Shown in pieces: positions 1 to 8,023 of a stretch of 64,000 nucleotides of DNA. How positions within the stretch are numbered: the first letter of the stretch is position 1; each line of letters starts with the position of its first letter. The position numbers were made by a program, and so were the translations under genes. Origin of the DNA: Microbacterium paulum (GTDB taxonomy: Bacteria; Actinomycetota; Actinomycetes; Actinomycetales; Microbacteriaceae); assembly GCF_015707995.1 (NCBI RefSeq), contig NZ_JAAGRY010000001.1, positions 62,001 to 126,000 of the forward strand. Reading direction: 5' to 3'. The notes under the pieces were generated by a model. The model had not been told where the DNA came from and searched no databases. It saw only the letters and a program-made list of their open reading frames with translations.

Positions 1-5
1 AATCC

Positions 6-878
6 ATGAGCCACACCTCGAGTTGCGAGACTGCCACCAGCTACACCTGTGCATGCCCCTGTGGCGGCGCCCGGCACGGCGGTGTCCTCATCGCGGGTCT
101 GCGCACGACAGCTGAGACCACCCGCACAAAGGCGAAGCACTGGGCTGAGCCCCGACGATGGGAGAACACCGTACCGGCCGCCAACCAGACAACTGTCAAC
201 AGCACCTTTAGAGAACGGCGGCCCGCGCTCACCGGCGTCATCATGGAACTGGTTCTCGCCCTCATCGATCAAGTAAAGAGCGACAGGGAGATCGATGCCG
301 TGGAGATTCTCGCGACCGAGATCTCCGACGGGATCGCCGAAGAGATGGAGAAGCGACTCTCCAACGCAGGACCGCGCGAAAAGAAGAGTCGCCACCTGTG
401 GTGCGTCGTGATCGCGGCGATCTGCCGCGTGTACGACGAGATGGGCGACTTCGCGAACGCATCCACCGAGATCCTTGTGGCCCGCGTCATGCAGCTCTTG
501 CGTGAGGCCACTTCCGAGTCTCGGACTGACGAGGCCGAGGTCACGGACATCTACCGGCAGCGCTCAGGCGTGGCCCGTGCATTCGAGATCGATGAATATG
601 ACTGGCTGGGTGCGCTCATCGAGAAGGCGCTCAAAGCCGTCGTCGCAGCGATCACGTCGATGGGGGAGGAGGCAGCGATGAAGTACGTCCGTTTGATTGG
701 CGCGATCATTTGTCCTGATCCGGACCGACACCCGGTGGTCGTCAAGCACTGTGTCTGGCCGCTCCTCAACGGCCCGTTCCGAGAGGCCCTCGAGGATTCC
801 GTCGCCGCTGAAATGCGAACGTGGATCCGAAACGCCTACGCCGTCAGTCCGCCCAGCTCGACCACACACAATCCCTGA
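6..878 (+). CDS. Hypothetical protein with N-terminal Cys-rich motif
   Basis: I do not recognise the family. The N-terminus carries a compact CACPCGG..HGG cluster (about residues 15-26) that could bind a metal. From about residue 80 it continues as a soluble, mostly helical, acidic protein (VEILATEISDGIAEEM). The frame is open to the left edge of the window, so the true start may be upstream. An internal ATG at 243 would remove the Cys cluster. It lies 12 bases upstream of another unknown gene on the same strand and is probably cotranscribed with it as cargo of the mobile element that contains the relaxase. Function is unknown. Confidence 0.55.
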   Translation: MSHTSSCETATSYTCACPCGGARHGGVLIAGLRTTAETTRTKAKHWAEPRRWENTVPAANQTTVNSTFRERRPALTGVIMELVLALIDQVKSDREIDAVEILATEISDGIAEEMEKRLSNAGPREKKSRHLWCVVIAAICRVYDEMGDFANASTEILVARVMQLLREATSESRTDEAEVTDIYRQRSGVARAFEIDEYDWLGALIEKALKAVVAAITSMGEEAAMKYVRLIGAIICPDPDRHPVVVKHCVWPLLNGPFREALEDSVAAEMRTWIRNAYAVSPPSSTTHNP

Positions 879-890
879 CGAGGAAACCTC

Positions 891-1733
891 ATGCAGACAG
901 CCCGCGTAGACGGCCAAGGCGAGATCAGCGCCGCCACACTCGCGCGCTATAGCCCCGCAGAGCGGGCAACCTATCGCGGACGCCTGACCTGCCCTGACCG
1001 GTCCTGCGGAGCGACCGTTCATTTCCGCTCCCAGAGCGTCAACGGGCAGCCTGCGTTGTTCTACTCGCACGACCACGTCGGAACCTGCGCGGAGAAGTCC
1101 CCGGACACGAAGAGCGCCGCCTTCGAGGCGGAAAGGAGAGAAGACGAAGCCATCTGGAACGATGCCAGCGAGCTTGTACTCCGACTCGACACTTCCGATC
1201 CCGGCGGGGCCTCTACCACTGACTCCGACGGACCCACCGGTGCGCGGCCCGGCCTTCGGCACGATCCTCGACACGGGAATCGCCAGACCCACGCCAGTTC
1301 GATCGGTCTTCGCCCGCTCCTTCGGCGGCTGCGCGATGACCCCGCATTCAGGACGTCCACAATGCCGCTGACCTTATCCGACGGCGCCCAGAGCACTGTC
1401 CGGGACGCTTGCACCCACGTCTCTGACTACGTCCCGACGTCAGGTCGTCGACGCATCGTCTGGGGTCCGATCGTCCGGGCTCCTTACGGGTGGATCAACA
1501 GTGGCCTCCGGCACGAGAACCTCCCCGCCGTGCGGATACCGGACACACATATCCGGGAGACGCTCGAGCGCGCACACGTCGAAGAGTTCGCCGACCTCGA
1601 TCCCAGCTCCGAGTACTCGTTCGACTTCATCGTCGAGGGAGGGTTTGGCGAGACCGAGAACGGCACGCCCTGGGTGACGATCGAGAGCCCGCACCATCTC
1701 GCCCTTCTACGCAAACCAGCGCCGGGAAGCTAA
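891..1733 (+). CDS. Hypothetical protein with zinc-ribbon-like N-terminus
   Basis: Unrecognised soluble protein of 280 residues. Near the N-terminus CPDRSCGATVHF (residues about 34-45), followed by a downstream HDH and Cys, resembles the treble-clef/zinc-ribbon start of CoiA-like or nuclease-associated proteins, but no catalytic motif is clear. The ATG is preceded by GAGGAAA at good spacing, which supports this start. Both ends sit against other element genes: the previous gene ends 12 bases before, and the relaxase follows after a 351-base gap. The middle (about residues 95-150) is Arg/Pro/Gly-rich low-complexity sequence. The conserved part may be only the two ends. Confidence 0.5.
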   Translation: MQTARVDGQGEISAATLARYSPAERATYRGRLTCPDRSCGATVHFRSQSVNGQPALFYSHDHVGTCAEKSPDTKSAAFEAERREDEAIWNDASELVLRLDTSDPGGASTTDSDGPTGARPGLRHDPRHGNRQTHASSIGLRPLLRRLRDDPAFRTSTMPLTLSDGAQSTVRDACTHVSDYVPTSGRRRIVWGPIVRAPYGWINSGLRHENLPAVRIPDTHIRETLERAHVEEFADLDPSSEYSFDFIVEGGFGETENGTPWVTIESPHHLALLRKPAPGS

Positions 1734-2084
1734 GTCGACCGCCCAGCTGGCCCCCTCTCTTCCCGCAGCGTGCGAGCTCGGTGCAAGCTGGACGGCACGG
1801 TCAAGTCAGTCTCGTCTGGGCGCCACTACGTCTCTTGCGGCCCGGGATTGCTTACCTTCTCCCGGTCCGTCTCTCTCCGTTCGGGGACCAACGCGCCGTG
1901 CAACGGTGTCGGTTTCAATCCCCGTGATCTCGCCGTGCCCACGCGTGCGTGGCTGCTCTGCGCGGTCACCGCCAGCGATGGCGACGCACCGAGTCTGACC
2001 GGGTGACGAGACGCGACAGCATCGCCGAGTGCACCTCGTCCTCGGTCGAAGTCACGCAGAAGCGCCGCGTCGCACCTGAAGCGT
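1734..2084. other. Non-coding gap upstream of the relaxase
   Basis: The 351 bases between the zinc-ribbon-like gene and the relaxase hold only a weak 78-codon frame (1770-2006, plus) that I do not support. The position directly upstream of a MobF relaxase is where an origin of transfer is often found, but I could not identify a convincing nic site or inverted repeat here. Confidence 0.3.
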
Positions 2085-5000
2085 GTGACCGTGTCAATCA
2101 GGGTGATGACCGCCGGTGATGGATACCGGTATCTGCTGAACTCTGTTGTGGCGGGGGATGGGGACCGTGACGCCGCCTCTGCGCTGACCAGGTACTACCT
2201 CGAATCAGGCACGCCTCCTGGCACATGGACAGGATCCGGGCTCGTCGGGCTCCCCGGGGGCGTGGCCGCGGGCACGGTAGTGAGCGAGGAGCAGTTGCGG
2301 CGTTTGATGGGGTTCGGGCAGGACCCGAACAGCGTCGAGCAACTGGGGCGTCCGTACCGGAAATTCGCCACCGCCGCGGAACGTGTCGATCGTCGCATCG
2401 AGAAACTCTCCGGCACTCTCACCGACGAGGAGCGTGCGATCCAGACCGCTCTGATCGCGGCCGAGGAGGCGGCGAAGCCGACGGGCACGCCGGTGGCTGG
2501 GTTCGATCTGACGTTCTCAGTCCCGAAGTCCGTCTCGACGCTCTGGGCGATCGCTGACGGTGGGATACAGGCACTGATTGCCCAGGCGCATCACGCCGCG
2601 ATCCAAGATGTGATCGCGCTGTTCGAGCGCGATGTCGCGATGACCCGGATCGGCGCGAAAGGGCCGCGGGGCGCAGTCGCCCAGGTCGAAGTCGAAGGTG
2701 TGATCGCGGCAGCGTACGATCACTACGACTCGAGAGCATCGGATCCGCAGCTCCACACCCATGTCGTCGTCGCGAACCGTGTCCAGGCCGTTCATGACGG
2801 AAAGTGGCGGACCCTCGATTCCCGGGCGATCCATGCTGCGGTGACGGGGTTGTCGGAACATTACAACGCGGTCCTCTCCGACCACCTCACAGCGATGCTC
2901 GACGTGGGGTGGGAGGCGCGGGAGCGTGGTGCGGGGCGGTCGACGGCGTGGGAGATCGCCGGGGTGCCGCAGGAGCTGATGGACAAGTTCTCTTCCCGCA
3001 CCCGTGATATCGAGCAGGTCAAGGACCGCCTCGTCGCCGAGTACGTGGTCAAACATGGGAGGCAGCCGTCTCCGAAGTTGTTGTGGCAGTTCCGGCAACA
3101 GGCCACGTTGGAGACGCGGCCTCCGAAGCAGCACCAGTCGCTGCGCGACCTCACCACCGGCTGGCGAGACCGCGCCACCGAACTTCTCGGAGAGGACGCT
3201 CCGACGTGGGCCACAACCCTCCTGGCCGGGAGTGCTGGGGAACCGTTGCTGCGCGCGGACGACATCCCCCTCGGCGATCTCGAGCAGGTTGCCGAGGACG
3301 TGGTGGCGCGGGTGGGTGATCGGCGGTCAACGTGGAAACGGTGGAACCTCCACGCCGAGGTAGTCCGGCAGACGATGGGACTTCGGTTCGCGTCCGCGAC
3401 CGACCGTGACCAGATCACCCGGCAGATCGTCGACGCCGCAGAACGTGTCTCTCTGCAGTTGAGCCCGCCGGAGCTCGCGTCGAGCCCGCCGACGTTCCGC
3501 CGCCCAGATGGGTCGAGCGTGTTCCGCCCGAAAGCCGCGACCGTGTTCTCGTCTGAACAGGTGCTCGCGGCAGAGGATCGTCTCCTCGCCGCGTCGAACG
3601 ACAGGAGCGCGCCGACGGTGCCGCTGGCATGGGTTGAGCAGGCAGCGCGGACGAAGAACCGAGACGGGCATGTGCTGTCACCGGATCAGGAGCGCGCGAT
3701 CGCGAAGATTGGTGTCTCCGGCCGCACCCTCGACGTCCTGGTCGGCCCGGCAGGGACGGGGAAGACAACGACGATGTCCGCGTTGCGGCGGGCGTGGGAG
3801 AAACGCCACGGCACGGGCGCTGTCATCGGTCTCGCGCCGTCTGCGGCTACCGCTGATGTCCTGGCCGGGGATTTGGGGATCTCGACGGAGAACACGGCGA
3901 AGTGGCTCCACGAACACCGCCACGGCAACTGGAACCTCACACCCGGTCAACTCGTCATCATCGACGAAGCCTCCCTCGCCGGAACCCTCGCGCTCGACAC
4001 CATCACCACCCACGCCACCGAGGCCGGCGCGAAGGTACTCCTTGTCGGCGACTGGGCGCAGCTCGCGGCCGTGGATGCGGGTGGGGCGTTCGGAATGGTC
4101 GTCCGTGACCGGGACGATGCCCCGGAGCTCACCGACGTCAGGCGGTTCCGCAACGAGTGGGAGAAACACGCCTCCCTCGGCTTGCGGATCGGGGACACCG
4201 ACGTCATCGACACCTACCTCGACCACGACCTCATCACCCCCGGCGGCTACGAGGACATCCTCGAGCAGGCATATCAGGCATGGCGCGCCGACCAAGCCGA
4301 AGGGAAAGCATCGGTATTGGTGGCCGAGACCCTCGACACCGTCTCCGAACTCAACACCCGCGCCCGCACCGACCGCATTCTCGCCGGTGACGTCGCTCTC
4401 GACGGCGTACGGCTCCATGACGGGAACGAGGCTTCCCGTGGCGACCTGGTCATCACCCGGAAGAACGATCGGCGACTCGCGATAGGGCGAGGGTGGGTGA
4501 AGAACGGCGACCGGTGGACCGTGACCCGCGCGAACGATGACGGATCTCTCACTGTCCGCCGCGCCCACTCCAAATGGCGCACCACCATCACCCTTCCTGC
4601 CGCGTATGTGAGCGAACATGTCGAGCTGGGGTACGCGATCACCGCGCACCGCGCACAAGGTTCCACGGTCGATACCGCGCACGCGATCGTCTCGTCACCA
4701 GAAATGACCCGCGAGTCCTTCTACGTTGCGATGACTCGCGGCCGGGAATCCAACCACGCCTACATCGCCACCGACCAACATCACCTCGAAGAACATCAAC
4801 ACCGTGACGACCTGCAGATGACTGCCAGGAGCATCCTCTACGGCATTCTGCAACACGTCGGTGCCGAACAATCCGCCCACGACACGATCACCACTGAGCA
4901 CGAAGCGGGGGGATCGCTGGCGCAGTTGGCTGCCGAATACGACACCATCGCCCAAGAAGCTCAGCAACACCGATGGATCGCCCTGCTTGAGCAAGGTGGC

Positions 5001-5594
5001 CTCACCACCGAAGCGGTCGATGAACTCGTCCAGACCGAGTCATTCGGGGTCCTGACCACCGAGCTGCGGCGTCTCGAAGCCGCCGGCCACGACATCGAAA
5101 ACCTCCTGCCACGGGTCGTGCACGCAGGAAACCTCGACGAGGTCGATGATCTCGGGTCGATGCTGCGGTACCGGATCCAAAAGCTCACCAGCACCTACCC
5201 TCCCAGCGCTCGCCGAGTCGCAGGGCTCATCGCTGGTGTTGTCCCGCGAGCTACTGGCATCACTGATCTCGAGATGCAGCGAGCGCTCGAAGAACGCGAA
5301 CACCTCATGGTCAAACGCCTTAACGCTCTCACCACAGCAGCGCTCGAACAGCCTGTTCCCTGGACGGCAGGACTCGACGTCCTCGACGCCGAGGCTCGCA
5401 TCGTCGCGGTCCGTGCGGTTGCTGCGTACCGCGACCGATGGAGCACCACCTCGACCAGCCCACTGGGGCCCGTACCCGTCGACGATGCGCAACGCATCGA
5501 CTACGAACGCACCCGAGACATGCTCACCGGCCTTCAACAGGACGCTAGCGAGCCCCAAGAGTCCCCGCAGCGACCGGGCGGGCGGACCCTCTAA
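2085..5594 (+). CDS. traA: MobF-family relaxase/helicase (TraA/TrwC-like)
   Basis: Conjugative relaxase that would nick oriT, stay covalently bound to the 5' end and unwind the transferred strand. The N-terminal TrwC relaxase domain (about 1-320) has the family opening AGDGYRYLL, a YY pair in TRYYLESGTPPG (37-38) as candidate nucleophiles, and the metal-binding histidines H213, H224 and H226 in DHYDSRASDPQLHTH. The helicase half has Walker A GPAGTGKTT (about 553-561), Walker B LVIIDEASL (about 622-630) and a RecD/UvrD-type YAITAHRAQGST motif (about 849). The GTG start keeps the conserved TVSIRVMTAGDGY opening. At 1169 residues it has the normal length for actinobacterial plasmid and ICE relaxases and looks intact. 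It marks the region as a conjugative or mobilizable element. Confidence 0.95.
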   Translation: MTVSIRVMTAGDGYRYLLNSVVAGDGDRDAASALTRYYLESGTPPGTWTGSGLVGLPGGVAAGTVVSEEQLRRLMGFGQDPNSVEQLGRPYRKFATAAERVDRRIEKLSGTLTDEERAIQTALIAAEEAAKPTGTPVAGFDLTFSVPKSVSTLWAIADGGIQALIAQAHHAAIQDVIALFERDVAMTRIGAKGPRGAVAQVEVEGVIAAAYDHYDSRASDPQLHTHVVVANRVQAVHDGKWRTLDSRAIHAAVTGLSEHYNAVLSDHLTAMLDVGWEARERGAGRSTAWEIAGVPQELMDKFSSRTRDIEQVKDRLVAEYVVKHGRQPSPKLLWQFRQQATLETRPPKQHQSLRDLTTGWRDRATELLGEDAPTWATTLLAGSAGEPLLRADDIPLGDLEQVAEDVVARVGDRRSTWKRWNLHAEVVRQTMGLRFASATDRDQITRQIVDAAERVSLQLSPPELASSPPTFRRPDGSSVFRPKAATVFSSEQVLAAEDRLLAASNDRSAPTVPLAWVEQAARTKNRDGHVLSPDQERAIAKIGVSGRTLDVLVGPAGTGKTTTMSALRRAWEKRHGTGAVIGLAPSAATADVLAGDLGISTENTAKWLHEHRHGNWNLTPGQLVIIDEASLAGTLALDTITTHATEAGAKVLLVGDWAQLAAVDAGGAFGMVVRDRDDAPELTDVRRFRNEWEKHASLGLRIGDTDVIDTYLDHDLITPGGYEDILEQAYQAWRADQAEGKASVLVAETLDTVSELNTRARTDRILAGDVALDGVRLHDGNEASRGDLVITRKNDRRLAIGRGWVKNGDRWTVTRANDDGSLTVRRAHSKWRTTITLPAAYVSEHVELGYAITAHRAQGSTVDTAHAIVSSPEMTRESFYVAMTRGRESNHAYIATDQHHLEEHQHRDDLQMTARSILYGILQHVGAEQSAHDTITTEHEAGGSLAQLAAEYDTIAQEAQQHRWIALLEQGGLTTEAVDELVQTESFGVLTTELRRLEAAGHDIENLLPRVVHAGNLDEVDDLGSMLRYRIQKLTSTYPPSARRVAGLIAGVVPRATGITDLEMQRALEEREHLMVKRLNALTTAALEQPVPWTAGLDVLDAEARIVAVRAVAAYRDRWSTTSTSPLGPVPVDDAQRIDYERTRDMLTGLQQDASEPQESPQRPGGRTL

Positions 5595-5618
5595 GCACTG
5601 TGACGCTGGAGCGCCTCA

Positions 5619-5650
5619 AAGTGCTCGCCCTTCCTTCTCGCTGAGCACTT
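5619..5650 (+). promoter_or_regulatory. Inverted repeat between relaxase and membrane gene
   Basis: AAGTGCTC (5619-5626) and GAGCACTT (5643-5650) form perfect 8-base arms around a 16-base spacer in the 203-base gap after the relaxase. No T-run follows. It could be an operator, a weak terminator or part of an oriT-type structure; the sequence does not decide among these. Confidence 0.3.
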
Positions 5651-5797
5651 GGGTATCCTGGCGGTGGCAGGAGCAACCACGCGCCAACCCCTCAGAAGCA
5701 GGGAACGGCAGACCGTTCGAGAGGTACCTCGGGCACTCAACCACTCAGGACCGAGCCACACCACCGCTGTCCTGCGTGCGAAAGTGAGGCCCATGTC

Positions 5798-6127
5798 ATG
5801 CTCCTGAATCGACTCTGGAACGCCAGCGTCCACACCCGCGTCTTCCTCCGCAGATGGATGCCCACCAACATCCTCCTCGACGTGCTCCGCACCCGTCGCG
5901 GCCTCAAATGGGGCATCCCCGCGATGCTCCTCGGCGTCATCTACCTGCTGATCGCTGTGACCTGTACCGGACTCATCGAACAAGGGTGGAGCAAGTGGCT
6001 CTACCTCCTGTTCTTCCTCGCCCTGTGGAACGCGCTGAAGCTCATCCTCTTCGGGCCGTGGAGCCTTGTGCTCCTCGCAGGAGCGAGATTGCATGAACGA
6101 CGCGCGCGTTCGTCCGTCCCACGTTAA
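5798..6127 (+). CDS. Small membrane protein of mobile elements
   Basis: A 109-residue protein with two hydrophobic segments (about residues 39-60 and 66-94) and basic flanks, starting MLLNRLWNASVHTRVFLRRWMPTN. Proteins of this type commonly sit just downstream of MobF relaxases on actinobacterial plasmids and integrated elements and are sometimes misnamed sulfate permease; that association is from memory of such loci. It is far too short to be a permease. A membrane accessory role in mobilization is plausible but unproven. Confidence 0.7.
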   Translation: MLLNRLWNASVHTRVFLRRWMPTNILLDVLRTRRGLKWGIPAMLLGVIYLLIAVTCTGLIEQGWSKWLYLLFFLALWNALKLILFGPWSLVLLAGARLHERRARSSVPR

Positions 6128-6428
6128 CGCCAGTCTGTGGAGAGCCTCACGCTTGTTGGATGCCCTGCATGCAATTCCACAGCGAGCTCAACCCGCCGCA
6201 GGGTTCTGACCCGACCGCGGGAGGGCTGTTCCTGTTCGTGTGGAATGCGGGAAGTTCCTTTTATCTCCCCGTCGAAGGGCTCAGCGCACTCCCGCACGCA
6301 CCTCACTGCGCACAGATCGCAGGTCCAGCCGGACGTCGGTACTCACTGACCAGCGCGAAAAAACGGCGGGGCGCAGACCTGAACGGCCTTGCTATCCGGA
6401 AGATCCCGGACGAGATGTTCATCGCCTA
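6128..6428. other. Intergenic stretch, no supported gene
   Basis: A 301-base gap between the rightward membrane gene and the leftward 6429-6929 gene. A plus-strand frame (6160-6501) runs through it and into the minus gene, but its composition (short Pro/Gly/His-rich stretches, no recognisable domain) does not look like a protein. I see no strong terminator. Confidence 0.3.
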
Positions 6429-6929
6429 TCAGCGTCCGCGGGTCAACATGATCCGTGCGCCGGCCATGATCGCCATCTCGAGCACAGGCAGCGACGACTG
6501 AAACATCTTCGCCCGACGGGCAGCAGCAGCCTCGTTCGCGATGAACTGCTTGTTTTCGCGACTGCTCTCGACCCGCGTGTCCTGCAATTTCATGAGGTAT
6601 TCGAAGAGGAAACGTTCGTGTTCCTCGCTGATGCCATCGCGGTCAAGACGGCCTTTTGCGATGGCCTGCAACTCGCTGAACGAGGCGCTCAACTCCGCCT
6701 GATCCTGTGCGTTCGCGGCGAGGGTCGTCTTGAGCGTCTCCTCCGTCGCTTTCATCGCATCGAGCGAGAACTGCAGGAGTCCCGGAACCAACTCGAACAA
6801 CTCGGCGCGTAGCTCGTCCGACATTTCTGGAATCAAGGCCACGACGTCGGGGTACTTGGATTCCGGGATGCTCTCAACGCTCGACTCGCCAACCGTCTCG
6901 GCCAGCTCATCACCGCTGCTAATAGCCAC
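6429..6929 (-). CDS. Hypothetical helical protein
   Basis: A 166-residue, largely alpha-helical acidic protein (repeated stretches such as SDELRAELFELVPGLLQFSLDAMKATEE and a long Glu/Lys/Arg-rich middle). It ends in a hydrophobic tail, LPVLEMAIMAGARIML, which could be a membrane anchor. No catalytic motif or known family was recognised. It is read leftward, opposite to the relaxase module, and lies 39 bases downstream of the zinc-motif gene 6969-7676, with which it probably forms a two-gene unit. A coiled-coil or membrane-associated partner is the most that can be suggested. Confidence 0.6.
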   Translation of the reverse strand: MAISSGDELAETVGESSVESIPESKYPDVVALIPEMSDELRAELFELVPGLLQFSLDAMKATEETLKTTLAANAQDQAELSASFSELQAIAKGRLDRDGISEEHERFLFEYLMKLQDTRVESSRENKQFIANEAAAARRAKMFQSSLPVLEMAIMAGARIMLTRGR

Positions 6930-6968
6930 GCTACCCCCTCTTCTCGACGTCCGGATTCGCCTCCTAGG

Positions 6969-7676
6969 CTACCTGTTCACCCGTAGCTCATTGAGCTTCT
7001 TCCGGGCCTCCACGGCGGCCTTCTCTGCCATCTTGAGTTCCCGCTCAGCCCGGGCGACTCGGTCATCATGCTTCCGTTCGGCCTCCGCCTTCCGCGCGGA
7101 GGCCTCGACCGTCTTCGTCGAGGTAACGACGCCACGAGTCATCTGGCACTCCGGACACAATGCCGTCGAAAAGCTCGGATGCAGATTGGTGTGGTGCACG
7201 CTCTGCTCGACGACATGACCGCAGGTCAGTGTGCGCTCCCAAATGTCAAGCTCCTCCTCGCGGCGCGGACTGCTCGTGAAGATGCGGTGGATGTGGTCGA
7301 ATTGCTCGCGCGACATCGGGATGGGCGGGCAACAGTAGCCACAGTGTGTCGCCCTGGACCCAGACATACTCCACCGATGCGCGTCGCAGTCCGAATGCAT
7401 TTCCTTATAGCGCTCTTGATCGGCCTCGTACTCGACCCTCTGCTCCGCCGTCAGGTACATCGTCCCGGGCCAGTTCCCGAGGCCATCGATGATCGGGAGT
7501 CCGCAGCCCCGACACGGCTCGCCAGCCGCGGCCTGCTCGCGAGTCAGGTACATCTCCTTCTCCTGCCAGTCCCGTCGCTTCGCCTCGTCGCGGTGCGCTC
7601 GCCATTCCGCCTTCAGCGCGGCCGTCATTCGGCGCTTTGCGGCCCGGGCTTCCTTCTGCTCCTCAGTTAGGGGCAC
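6969..7676 (-). CDS. Hypothetical protein with multiple Cys pairs
   Basis: A 235-residue protein with several CxxC units: CRGCG near residue 55, CGYC near 113, and a pair around CGH...CPEC (about 150-175), plus flanking His residues. These suggest two zinc-binding folds. The C-terminal 60 residues are a charged coiled coil (RKAEAERKHDDRVARAEREL...). Proteins of this layout occur sporadically in actinobacterial accessory regions, usually annotated as hypothetical. It reads toward the 6429-6929 gene and is divergent from the small beta-flower gene, with about 53 bases between the two starts. Function is unknown. Confidence 0.65.
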   Translation of the reverse strand: MPLTEEQKEARAAKRRMTAALKAEWRAHRDEAKRRDWQEKEMYLTREQAAAGEPCRGCGLPIIDGLGNWPGTMYLTAEQRVEYEADQERYKEMHSDCDAHRWSMSGSRATHCGYCCPPIPMSREQFDHIHRIFTSSPRREEELDIWERTLTCGHVVEQSVHHTNLHPSFSTALCPECQMTRGVVTSTKTVEASARKAEAERKHDDRVARAERELKMAEKAAVEARKKLNELRVNR

Positions 7677-7729
7677 CGAGACTCCTCACTTCGTCGGCCA
7701 ATGTCGGAGGTCCCAGGCACGATGATCCC

Positions 7730-8008
7730 GTGTCAGACCTATACACAAAGAATGGCCGTCCGCTTCGACGTAGCGGTGACAAGTTATTTGCGCGCTCGGG
7801 AACATACGTGGGCAGGATCAAGGGCGACTACGTATTCGACCCTTCGGGACGCTACGCGGGCACGATCGTGGGGGAGCGCATTGTCTATCGCTCCACGCAC
7901 TCCTCGAGGATAGCGAGCCCGTCGGTATCGGCGAACCGCGGAGGCAGTGGTGCAGGAAAACGTGGCGGCTCCGGCATGTGGGGCGACGAGCCGCCCTTCC
8001 CTGACTGA
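7730..8008 (+). CDS. Small '4-fold beta flower'-type protein
   Basis: A 92-residue protein made of short repeats: LYTKNGRPLRR, LFARSGTYVGRI, YVFDPSGRYAGTI and IVYRS. Each is a beta hairpin with a turn of the type (D/R)xxGR. This is the pattern of the 4-fold beta flower family, whose function is not established. The C-terminus is Gly/Ser-rich. The GTG at 7730 begins the repeat block; the open frame extends upstream but that part is not repeat-like. It sits 15 bases before the GHKL ATPase/nuclease gene on the same strand, so the two are probably cotranscribed. Confidence 0.65.
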   Translation: MSDLYTKNGRPLRRSGDKLFARSGTYVGRIKGDYVFDPSGRYAGTIVGERIVYRSTHSSRIASPSVSANRGGSGAGKRGGSGMWGDEPPFPD

Positions 8009-8023
8009 GTCGACGGGCTCAGC

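Noticed and set aside
1770..2006. 78-codon plus-strand frame upstream of the relaxase
   Set aside because: No ribosome site, low-complexity Ser/Arg-rich composition, and no recognisable domain.
6160..6501. 113-codon plus-strand frame
   Set aside because: It overlaps the better-supported minus-strand gene 6429-6929 and does not resemble a conserved protein.
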